Positions 31,795 to 38,858 of a stretch of DNA of 44,970 bases are shown piece after piece; position 1 is the stretch's first letter, and each line of letters begins with the position of its first letter. The notes beneath the pieces are model-generated. The model was not told the origin of the DNA. It saw only the letters and a list, made by a program, of their open reading frames with translations, and made no database searches. The DNA comes from Frankia nepalensis (GTDB taxonomy: Bacteria > Actinomycetota > Actinomycetes > Frankiales > Frankiaceae): the NCBI RefSeq assembly GCF_016786325.1, contig NZ_JADWYU010000111.1, positions 1-44,970 of the forward strand, read 5' to 3'. The translations under genes and the position numbers were made by a program.

Positions 31795-33300
31795 TCAGGG
31801 GCGGAGCTTGCAGAGGCTGTCCGTGTAGTTCTTGTCGCGGTCGAGGCAGGGGACGAAGCCCGCGCCGCGGAGCAGGTTCTTCGCGGTGTCGCTGGTGGAG
31901 TACTCCAGGAACGCCGAGAGCAACTGGTCGCCGGCCGGCGTGCCGTAGGTGTAGAAGATCTCGACCTCCCAGAACGGGTACAGGCCGCGTTCGACGGTGC
32001 TCAGGTCCGCCGCCCACTCGCCGAGCTTCACCTCGTCGATCTCGGCGTACGGCGCGGCGGCGCCGTGCTGGGCGTAGCCGATCGCGCCGGGGGTTCTGGC
32101 GACCTGGGCCAGTAGTTCCGCCTCGCTGTTGATCTCGCAGCGGACGGTGGCGGCCGCGGGGTCGCGGTTGCGAGTGCGGCAGTCGTCGGACGAGAGCCTG
32201 GGCTCGAGACTGCCGTCGAGCACCTTGCGCTCGAAGACCTCGCGAGTGCCGGACTCGGAGCCCCGCGAGACCAGGATGATCTGCTGGTCCGCCCCGCCGA
32301 CGTCCCGCCAGTTCGTGACGCGCCCGGCGTAGACGTCGCGGAGCTGCTCGACGGTGAGGGACCGGATCCCGGTCGACTGGTTCACGACGACGGAGAACAG
32401 CGCCACCGCGACCGGGCGGGGGACGAGCGCTTCGAGCCGCTCGGGGGCTGGGCCGTCCGACATGGCGAGCCGGTTCGCCGCCGCGTCCGGGTTGTCCGCG
32501 CCCGCGTTGGCGACGCCGCGCACGCCGGCGATGCTGCCCGTGCCGGTGACGGTGATCTTCGTGTCGTCACAGATCCGGCTGTACTCGCTGGCGACGGTCT
32601 TCATCACCGGGGCGAAGGCGCTGGAGCCCTCGACCTGGAGCTGCCCCGGCAGGCAGCGGACGGCGGCCGTGGTCGAGCCGGGCCGGCCGTTGACGATCAT
32701 CAGGCCGATGAGCATGCCGGCGAGCAGCAGCGAGACGCCGCCGAAGATGAGGCCGCGATTGCGGCGGCGGTCGGTGTCCCGCTCGACCCGGCCGCCGCGG
32801 ATGAACCCGTCGACCCGGACGTCGGACCCTTCCCCGCTCAGCAGCACGAGCAGCTTGAACCGGTCGCGCCGGTTCAGCGGCACGGCCGGTAGCTCGACCT
32901 TCTCGCCGTCGATGGTCGGCCCCGGGCTGCGCAGGATCATGTCGCGCAGCACCGGCGGGCTGGGCTCGATGACCTCGACCCCAACGACCGTCCGCCCCGG
33001 GAACGTGATCGTGAGGGGGGACGCGACATCGGCGCGGGTCACGTCCTGCCGGCCGGCGTTCTTGACCCGCAGCAGCGCGAGGCTGCCGTCCGGCACCACC
33101 GCCCCGGCGCGGCGCACCTCCAGGTCGACCATGCCGGCGACCGGCTGCGGCGTCACGCCGATCTTGGTGTTGAGGTGCACCCGGTAGGTGACCCGCCGGC
33201 GCTGCCCCACGTAGCGGTTGAGGAGCCAGCCGATCAGGGCCCCGGTCAGCCCAAGCGCGGAGAGAAACGTGTCCAGGTTGTTGCTGATGGCCTCGAGCAC
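31795..33300 (-). CDS. Membrane-anchored PstS-like periplasmic-binding-fold protein
   Basis: 501 residues from GTG 33300, with AGGAG ten bases upstream. The first segment FLSALGLTGALIGWLLNRYVG is a possible membrane anchor; residues 40-185 form a beta-rich region of unknown family. A second membrane segment (GLIFGGVSLLLAGMLIGLMIVNG) lies near 195-217. The C-terminal 280 residues have the phosphate-binding-protein fold: LQVEGSSAFAPVMKTVASEY, TGTGSIAGVRGVAN, RSLTVEQLRDVYAGRVTNWRDVGG, LVSRGSESGTREVF and GAIGYAQHG. Classical PstS is a lipoprotein with ABC partners; none are here. It may be a sensor rather than a transporter part. Confidence 0.8.
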   Translation of the reverse strand: MLEAISNNLDTFLSALGLTGALIGWLLNRYVGQRRRVTYRVHLNTKIGVTPQPVAGMVDLEVRRAGAVVPDGSLALLRVKNAGRQDVTRADVASPLTITFPGRTVVGVEVIEPSPPVLRDMILRSPGPTIDGEKVELPAVPLNRRDRFKLLVLLSGEGSDVRVDGFIRGGRVERDTDRRRNRGLIFGGVSLLLAGMLIGLMIVNGRPGSTTAAVRCLPGQLQVEGSSAFAPVMKTVASEYSRICDDTKITVTGTGSIAGVRGVANAGADNPDAAANRLAMSDGPAPERLEALVPRPVAVALFSVVVNQSTGIRSLTVEQLRDVYAGRVTNWRDVGGADQQIILVSRGSESGTREVFERKVLDGSLEPRLSSDDCRTRNRDPAAATVRCEINSEAELLAQVARTPGAIGYAQHGAAAPYAEIDEVKLGEWAADLSTVERGLYPFWEVEIFYTYGTPAGDQLLSAFLEYSTSDTAKNLLRGAGFVPCLDRDKNYTDSLCKLRP

Positions 33301-33696
33301 CCGGCGACTGCTCCTACCCGTGAGTCGAGCACCCTCCGCGGCGAACCCGGCGCGGAACGACGCGATTCGCCCAGAAACTACCTAACCCACCCGATTGGAG
33401 ATCGCGATCCTTGCTTACAGTTCACCGACTGTTTACGGAAAGTCCCGGGTGGGCTGGATCGAGGGCACGGGACTGGCGGAACCAGATCCGTGGGGCCAGC
33501 GCCGCGACCGCCAATGTCCGCCCACTTCGCATGATCGCCGTTTGTGCCCCTCCGGGGTCGTGATGAGGCCCTGTTCACGACCCCCAGAGGGCAGAAACAG
33601 CGATCATGCCGAGCGGGCGGACATTGGCGAGGCCTAGATCGGTGGAACCAGGTCGGTGGGGTCGGGTCGGCGGGGCCGGAGTCGCCGGCGGCGGCG
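33301..33696. other. Gene-free stretch with a long inverted repeat
   Basis: 396 bases between the PstS-like gene and the permease gene. Besides the inverted repeat at 33509-33629, the words GGAACCAGATCCGTGGGG and GGAACCAGGTCGGTGGGG lie on either side of it as imperfect direct repeats. No gene seen. Confidence 0.6.
33509..33629. repeat. 121-base imperfect inverted repeat, member of a dispersed family
   Basis: Left arm CGCCAATGTCCGCCCACTTC... pairs with the right arm ending GGGCGGACATTGGCG; about 55 bases per arm with roughly eight mismatches, centred near 33569. The inner part CATGATCGC[C/T]GTTTCTGCCCTCTGGG recurs at 44842, so the element is repeated in the genome. Confidence 0.75.
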
Positions 33697-34533
33697 TCAG
33701 TCGGCCGGGCGGGGGGTGCCGAGGGGGAAGGTGAGCGCGCGGGTGGCGCGGCGGGCGACCAGGGCGGCGACCACGACGGCGGCGACCACCGCGAGCATGC
33801 CGACCGGATACGCGGGCTCGGGGACCCAGCCGAAACCACGGCCGCCGAACGGCAGCCCCGCGAGGTCGCGCATCAGCAGGAGCTCGGCCACGGCCGCCGG
33901 AACGACCGCGGGCGGGATGAGCACGACGAAGTCGTCCGACCCGAGCACCCCGCGCGCGATGCCGATCAGCCAGCCGGAGGCGAAGTAGGCGGCGAACAGC
34001 GCCAGATACCCGGCGCCGAGGCGGGCGTAGCCGGCGGCGCCGTCGAGGTCCTGCCCGTCCCGCAGGTCGTGCCGCCAGCCGAGGCCGTCGAAGGCCAGCC
34101 CCTCCAGCCCGTAGCCGACGGTGATGAAGAGGCTGCCCGCGAGCGCGAGCACGACCATCGCGACGGCCGAGGCGGAGGCCAGCCGGGCGCGGGTGGCGCC
34201 GTTGCCGACCAGCATCGGACCGAACGTCGTCGTCATCGTCACCCCGGCGGCCAGCAGGATCCAGCGCTGCCAGCCGGCGACGGCGCGCTGCCAGAGGCTG
34301 TGGTCCAGCGAGCCGTCCGTCGCGGCGAGGACGCCGAGCACGATCGCGAAGATGACGGCGACGACCAGCCACAGCACGCCCATCCACATCAGGCTGCCGA
34401 CGGAGGTGATCGCCCCGGTGTTGCCCAGGGACGGCCGGCCGCCGCTGGCGCGGCCGGCCCGCGGCGCCGGCTCGACGGCGGCCCCGGCCCCGGACTGGGA
34501 TCCGGACTCGGTGGAGCGCGCGAAGTCGGTCAC
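33697..34533 (-). CDS. ABC transporter permease-type membrane protein
   Basis: 278 residues with a polar Ala/Gly-rich start and about six membrane segments, for example SLMWMGVLWLVVAVIFAIVLGV, WILLAAGVTMTTTFGPMLV, AVAMVVLALAGSLFITVGYG, YLALFAAYFASGWLIGIARG and PVGMLAVVAAVVVAALVARR. No sequence family was recognised, but its GTG start overlaps the stop of the ABC ATPase gene by four bases (GTGA), so it is almost certainly the membrane half of that transporter. The substrate is unknown; small two-gene systems of this design in actinobacteria often export drugs, peptides or lipids. Confidence 0.78.
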   Translation of the reverse strand: MTDFARSTESGSQSGAGAAVEPAPRAGRASGGRPSLGNTGAITSVGSLMWMGVLWLVVAVIFAIVLGVLAATDGSLDHSLWQRAVAGWQRWILLAAGVTMTTTFGPMLVGNGATRARLASASAVAMVVLALAGSLFITVGYGLEGLAFDGLGWRHDLRDGQDLDGAAGYARLGAGYLALFAAYFASGWLIGIARGVLGSDDFVVLIPPAVVPAAVAELLLMRDLAGLPFGGRGFGWVPEPAYPVGMLAVVAAVVVAALVARRATRALTFPLGTPRPAD

Positions 34534-35528
34534 GGTGCGGCCTCCCGCTGGTCGTCGCTGGACAGATGGGCGACAAAGTCACGCAGTGGCACCGGGCCGA
34601 CGTCGAGCCCGGCCCGGTCCGCCTCGGCCAGGCGGTCCTCGGGAACCGGCTCGGCCAGCACGACGGACCGCAGCCTGCCGACACGCCGGTCGGCCAGGAC
34701 GGCCGTGCCGGCGCCGCCCCCGGTACCGCCGCCCCCGGTATCGCCGCTCCCGATGCCGCCTCCGCCCTCGGCGTCCAGGACCCGCGCGCCGAACGTCTCG
34801 GCGACGAACGCGGCGACGGCGTCGGCCGGGCCGGTGATCTCCGAGCCGAGGGAGCGCAGCCGGGCGGCCGGAGCGGCGGCGAGCAGCCGGCCGCGCCGCA
34901 GCACCAGCACGTCGTCGACGAGGCTGGCGGTCTCGTCCGCCTCGTCGGCCGCGGCGCCCGCGAGGACGACCGTCCGTGGCCACCGGTCCAGGTCGGCCCG
35001 AAGCTCGTCGTAGAAGATCTGCCGGGACGGCGGGTCGAGGGCGAGGTGCGGCTCGTCGAAGAGGGTCAGCGGCGCCCGGGACGCCAGCGCGATCGTCACC
35101 GCCAGCCTGGCCCGCCGGCCGCGGGCCAGCGCGTCGACCTTCTGCTCGCGCGGAACCTCGAACCGCTCGAGCAGCGCCTCGGCGTAGGCCGGGTCCCAGT
35201 TCGGGCGCAGCATCTCGGCGATCTCGAGCACCTCGCGGACCTTCGTCGACGCCTCGATCCCGATCCCGCCGCCCTCGTCGACGAGGCAGGTCCCGCTCAT
35301 CAGCCGCGCGTTCTCGTACGGGTCCTCGCCGTCGACGCGCACCGTCCCGCCCGACGGCCGCCGGTAGGCGGCGAGGACGGCGAGCAACGTCGACTTGCCC
35401 GCCCCGTCCCGGCCGAACAGCCCACAGATCCGGCCCGGCGCGACGCTGAACGTGACGTCGTCGATCGCCGCCGCCGTGCCGCCCCGATGCCGGACGGTAA
35501 GCCCAGCAATGTCGATTCCATACGCCAT
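34530..35528 (-). CDS. ABC transporter ATP-binding protein with extended C-terminus
   Basis: 332 residues from ATG 35528; GTG 35537 is an alternative. Walker A is FGRDGAGKSTLLAVL. The signature is ALARGRRARLAVTIALAS, lacking the usual LSGGQ and close to the LSRGxR form of small exporter ATPases. Walker B is LTLFDEPHLALD, and the H-loop region is atypical (VVLAGAAADEADETASLVD). The C-terminal 100 residues contain a Gly-rich tract (GGGGIGSGDTGGGGTGGG). It powers the membrane protein encoded by the overlapping downstream gene. Confidence 0.87.
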   Translation of the reverse strand: MAYGIDIAGLTVRHRGGTAAAIDDVTFSVAPGRICGLFGRDGAGKSTLLAVLAAYRRPSGGTVRVDGEDPYENARLMSGTCLVDEGGGIGIEASTKVREVLEIAEMLRPNWDPAYAEALLERFEVPREQKVDALARGRRARLAVTIALASRAPLTLFDEPHLALDPPSRQIFYDELRADLDRWPRTVVLAGAAADEADETASLVDDVLVLRRGRLLAAAPAARLRSLGSEITGPADAVAAFVAETFGARVLDAEGGGGIGSGDTGGGGTGGGAGTAVLADRRVGRLRSVVLAEPVPEDRLAEADRAGLDVGPVPLRDFVAHLSSDDQREAAP

Positions 35529-35631
35529 GGCCGGCACTATCCGCCCGCCACCTGGCTGTCCGCGACGGCCAAACGGCTGTGGCCGCCCACCCTTGGTCGA
35601 TCCTTCTGGCCAGCCACCAGGCGGGCGCTGG

Positions 35632-36423
35632 TCATCCGTCGGCGTCGAGGCCGGCGTCGTGGGTGAGCAGGGCGATCTGCACCCGGTTGTCCGCGTCCAG
35701 GCGGGTGAGCAGCTTCGAGACGTAGGACTTCACCGTCGCGACGCTCATGTAGAGCTCGGCGGCGATCTGCGCGTTCGACAGGCCGCGGCCGACGGCGAGC
35801 GCGACCTCACGTTCCCGCTCGCTGAGCCGGTCGAGCAGCTCGCGGGCGCGCACCTGGCGCGGAGCCGGTGCCGGCCCCGCCGGTTCGACGGCCGCTGTGG
35901 GTGCCGAGTCCGGCGCGGCCGCGGCGACGCGGTCCATCAGGCGACGGATCACGGCGGGCGACAGGATCGGGTCGCCGGCGGCCACTCGCGTCACGGCACG
36001 CACGATCTCGGCTGGTGGGGTGTCCTTGAGCAGGAAGCCGCTCGCTCCGGCCCGCAGCGCGCGCAGCACGTGCTCGTCGGCGTCGAACGTGGTCAGAATG
36101 ACGATCTCGGGTGGCTCGGCGCGGCCGCGCAGCAGCTCGGTCGCCGCCAGGCCGTCCACCCGGGGCATCCTGATGTCCATCAGCACGACGTCCGGAGCGC
36201 ACGCGTCGACGGCCGCCACGGCCTCGTCGCCGTCGCCGGCCTCGCCGACGACGATCGCCGTGCCGTCCGCCACGCCGAACATCATCACGAGCGCGGCGCG
36301 GACGAGTGGATCGTCGTCGACCACCAGCACCCGAACGGGCACGGCGTCCGCGCCGCCCACACCGTTCGCGCCGCCCGTACCGCCCGTACCGCCCGTACCG
36401 TTCGCGGCGCCGGCGCCGGTCAC
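35632..36423 (-). CDS. NarL/LuxR-family response regulator
   Basis: 263 residues from GTG 36423, chosen because it overlaps the kinase stop (GTGA) and has GGGAGGGAC eight bases upstream. A Gly/Thr-rich leader (GTGGTGGTGG) precedes the receiver domain VRVLVVDDDPLVRAAL with phospho-acceptor Asp83 in VVLMDIRMPRVDG, the conserved Thr in VILTTFDADEHV and Lys in GFLLKDTPP. The C-terminal LuxR helix-turn-helix reads RLSEREREVALAVGRGLSNAQIAAELYMSVATVKSYVSKLL. It is the output partner of the kinase at 36420-37988 and should bind DNA when phosphorylated. Targets unknown; the ABC transporter next to it is a reasonable candidate. Confidence 0.93.
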   Translation of the reverse strand: MTGAGAANGTGGTGGTGGANGVGGADAVPVRVLVVDDDPLVRAALVMMFGVADGTAIVVGEAGDGDEAVAAVDACAPDVVLMDIRMPRVDGLAATELLRGRAEPPEIVILTTFDADEHVLRALRAGASGFLLKDTPPAEIVRAVTRVAAGDPILSPAVIRRLMDRVAAAAPDSAPTAAVEPAGPAPAPRQVRARELLDRLSEREREVALAVGRGLSNAQIAAELYMSVATVKSYVSKLLTRLDADNRVQIALLTHDAGLDADG

Positions 36424-37988
36424 CCGGCGTCCCTCCCCGCCGTGTCCTTCTCGACCTTGACCGCCGTGTCCCTCTCGACCGCCGTACCCCTCTGGACCGC
36501 CGTGCCCTTGTCGACCGCCGTACCTCTCTGGACCGCTGTGTCCTTCTCGGCCGTCCCGCGCCTTTCGCTCGCGACGCCCTTCTCCCGCGCCGCGTCCGCG
36601 ACGTCTGCCGCGTCTGCCGCGGGCGCGCCCAGGCGACCGGCGAACTGTCGCCGGTACGCGGCGGGCGCGACCGAAGTCCCGGAGGCCGCGCCCGCCTGCT
36701 GGGCGTCCCACGGCAGCCAGGCATACAGCCGGAACTCGTCATCAGCCGTCACGCCATGCTCGAGCGCTCCGCCGGCGAGCCGGACCCGTTCGGTCAGCCC
36801 GACCAGCCCCGTCCCGCGTCGGTGCGCCCCGTCCGCCGGCCCGGCGGAGCCCGGACGCCCGGCGGGCAGCCGGTTGCGGATCTCGATGTGCAGCCCCGAC
36901 GCGGCCGCCCCGTCGACCAGCACCTTCACCGTCGCGTCCGGGGCGTGCTTGCGGGCGTTCGTCAGGCCCTCCTGCACGGTCCGGTAGCCGGCGTGCGCGG
37001 TCGACGTCGTCGCGGTGTGCGGCTCGGTCAGCTGGTAGTGCGCGCGTACCGGGATCCCGGCCCGCCGGGACTCGTCGACGAGCCCGGGAATGTCGGCCAG
37101 CGTCGGTGCCGCCACCAGCGGCATCTCGCCGTCCGTGCCCGCGTCGTCGGTCCGCAGGACGCCGATCACCTGGCGGAGGTCGCGCAGCGCCTCCTGGGCG
37201 CTCGCCCGGACCACGCCGGCCGCCTGGGCGATCTGCTCGGGCGGGGCGTCCGGGCGGTACTCCAGCGCGCCGGCGTGCAGGCCCAGCAGCGTCAGCCGGT
37301 GGCCGAGGACGTCGTGCATCTCGCGGGCGATCCGCGCGCGCTCGGCGCGCCGGGCGTCGGCGACCTGGCGGTGCCGGGTGTCCTCGGCGAGCGCCGCCCG
37401 CTCCCGCCACGAGAACACGAGCTGGCGGCGGGCCCGGACGAACATGCCCCAGCCGGTCACTCCGACCGTCATCGCCGTGCCGAGCGCCACCGACGCGAGG
37501 TAGGGAAAGCCGGGCTCCGGCCAGACCAGCGGGTAGACGAGGTTCGGCAGCCAGAAGATGCCCGCGACCGCCGCGGCCACCGGCAGCCTGCGGTGCACGG
37601 CCGTGCTGAACAGCAGGATCAGCGCCGCGACGCCCATCGACGTCGAGACCGCGCCGAGCGGGGTGAGCGCGATCGTGATCGTCGCCGGCCAGCGCCGCCG
37701 CCACCACAGCGCCACACAGGCCACGAGGCCGGACGCCAGGTCCGCGAGCCTCAGCCCCGGCGGCGCGTCCGGGTTGACCTCGATGGTCTGCGCGTACAGC
37801 GTGAGCCCGGCCAGCACGGCCAGCGCGAAGAAGATGATGTCGACGGCCCAGTCCCGCGCCGACCGGGGTGCCGGCGGCTCCTCGGCCGCGCCGGCCGGGG
37901 AGATGTCCCGCGTGAGCACGGCCGGCAGAAGCGCGCGGTACTCGAGCCGCCGGACCGCGACGCGCCCTCCGGTCGTCACCGCGCCCAT
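36420..37988 (-). CDS. NarL-type sensor histidine kinase with a repetitive C-terminal tail
   Basis: 522 residues from ATG 37988; an upstream ATG at 38039 is possible, and neither has a clear ribosome-binding site. About four to six membrane segments lie in the first 190 residues (VDIIFFALAVLAGLTLYA, LASGLVACVALWW, VAALILLFSTAV, YLASVALGTAMTVGVTGWGMFV). The HisKA_3 region ERARIAREMHDVLGHRLTLL carries His225. The ATPase includes TVQEGLTNARKHAP and GTGLVGLTERVRLAGG. The last 50 residues contain six-residue repeats of the type TAVQRG/TAVDKG, which are outside the catalytic domain. Overlaps its response regulator by four bases. Confidence 0.92.
   Translation of the reverse strand: MGAVTTGGRVAVRRLEYRALLPAVLTRDISPAGAAEEPPAPRSARDWAVDIIFFALAVLAGLTLYAQTIEVNPDAPPGLRLADLASGLVACVALWWRRRWPATITIALTPLGAVSTSMGVAALILLFSTAVHRRLPVAAAVAGIFWLPNLVYPLVWPEPGFPYLASVALGTAMTVGVTGWGMFVRARRQLVFSWRERAALAEDTRHRQVADARRAERARIAREMHDVLGHRLTLLGLHAGALEYRPDAPPEQIAQAAGVVRASAQEALRDLRQVIGVLRTDDAGTDGEMPLVAAPTLADIPGLVDESRRAGIPVRAHYQLTEPHTATTSTAHAGYRTVQEGLTNARKHAPDATVKVLVDGAAASGLHIEIRNRLPAGRPGSAGPADGAHRRGTGLVGLTERVRLAGGALEHGVTADDEFRLYAWLPWDAQQAGAASGTSVAPAAYRRQFAGRLGAPAADAADVADAAREKGVASERRGTAEKDTAVQRGTAVDKGTAVQRGTAVERDTAVKVEKDTAGRDAG
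36460..36549. repeat. Five 18-base tandem repeats at the 3' end of the kinase gene
   Basis: Units starting ACCGCCGTGTCCCTCTCG (plus strand) repeat five times without gaps. They encode TAV-x-x-G/D hexapeptides in the tail of the kinase and run to just before the response-regulator start. Confidence 0.85.
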
Positions 37989-38087
37989 ATCGGCAGGGTA
38001 CGTATCTCCCGCCCTGACCGAAACCATCCAAGGACGCATCCAAAGTCGACGCGGCGACGGGGGCGGCGGGTTGGTCGGCGCCGGAGG

Positions 38088-38858
38088 TCAGGGCTGGAAG
38101 CGGTAGCCCATGCCGGGTTCGGTCAGCAGGTGGCGGGGCCGGGAGGGGTCGTCCTCCAGCTTCTGGCGCAGCCGGTTCAGGTAGGTGCGCAGGTAGTGGG
38201 TCTCGGTCTCGTAGTTGGCGCCCCAGACCTCGGTGAGCAGCTGGCGCTGGCTGACGAGCTTGCCCGGGTGGCTGAGCAGCACCCGCAGCAGGCCCCACTC
38301 GGTCTTCGTCAGGTGGATCTCCTCGCCCGGCTCGCCCGACTGGTCCGGCTCGGCCGGCTGGTCCGGCGGCGCCGGGTAGCCGTCCCCGGCCGCCGGGCCG
38401 GCGGTGTCGGTGAGGGGCGCGGGGGCACGGGTGGCGCGGTGGGCGGCGAGGTCGACCGTGACGCGGCCGAGGCGGACGACCGGGCTGGCCGCCTGCTCGC
38501 CGGTGCGGCGGGCGACGGCGCGCAGCCGGGCGAGCAACTCGTCGATGCCGAACGGCTTGGTGATGTAGTCGTCGGCGCCGGCGTCGAGGGCGCCGACCTT
38601 GTCGCGGCTCTCGGCCCGGCCGGAGAGCACCACGATGGGCACCCTGGTCCAGCCGCGCAGACCCTGGATGACCTCGACGCCGTCCAGGTCCGGCAGGCCG
38701 AGGTCGAGGATCACGATGTCCGGCCGGGTCGCCGCGGCGGCGGTCAGCGCGCCCGCCCCGGTGTCGGCGACGACGACCTCGTAGCCCCGCGCCCGCAGGT
38801 TGATGCGCATCGCCCGCAGGATCTGCGGCTCGTCGTCGACGATCAGCACCTTGGTCAT
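38088..38858 (-). CDS. kdpE: KdpE response regulator
   Basis: 256 residues of the OmpR/KdpE class. Receiver: KVLIVDDEPQILRAM, phospho-acceptor Asp52 in IVILDLGLPDLDG, VPIVVLSGR, GADDYITKPFG. Winged-helix output: IHLTKTEWGLLRVLLSHPGKLVSQRQLLTEVWG, then the KdpE-typical ETHYLRTYLNRLRQKLEDDPSRPRHLLTEPGMGYRF. The linker between them is expanded with a Pro/Asp/Glu-rich tract. The start overlaps the kdpD stop by four bases (ATGA). In known systems KdpE activates kdpFABC under potassium limitation. Confidence 0.95.
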   Translation of the reverse strand: MTKVLIVDDEPQILRAMRINLRARGYEVVVADTGAGALTAAAATRPDIVILDLGLPDLDGVEVIQGLRGWTRVPIVVLSGRAESRDKVGALDAGADDYITKPFGIDELLARLRAVARRTGEQAASPVVRLGRVTVDLAAHRATRAPAPLTDTAGPAAGDGYPAPPDQPAEPDQSGEPGEEIHLTKTEWGLLRVLLSHPGKLVSQRQLLTEVWGANYETETHYLRTYLNRLRQKLEDDPSRPRHLLTEPGMGYRFQP

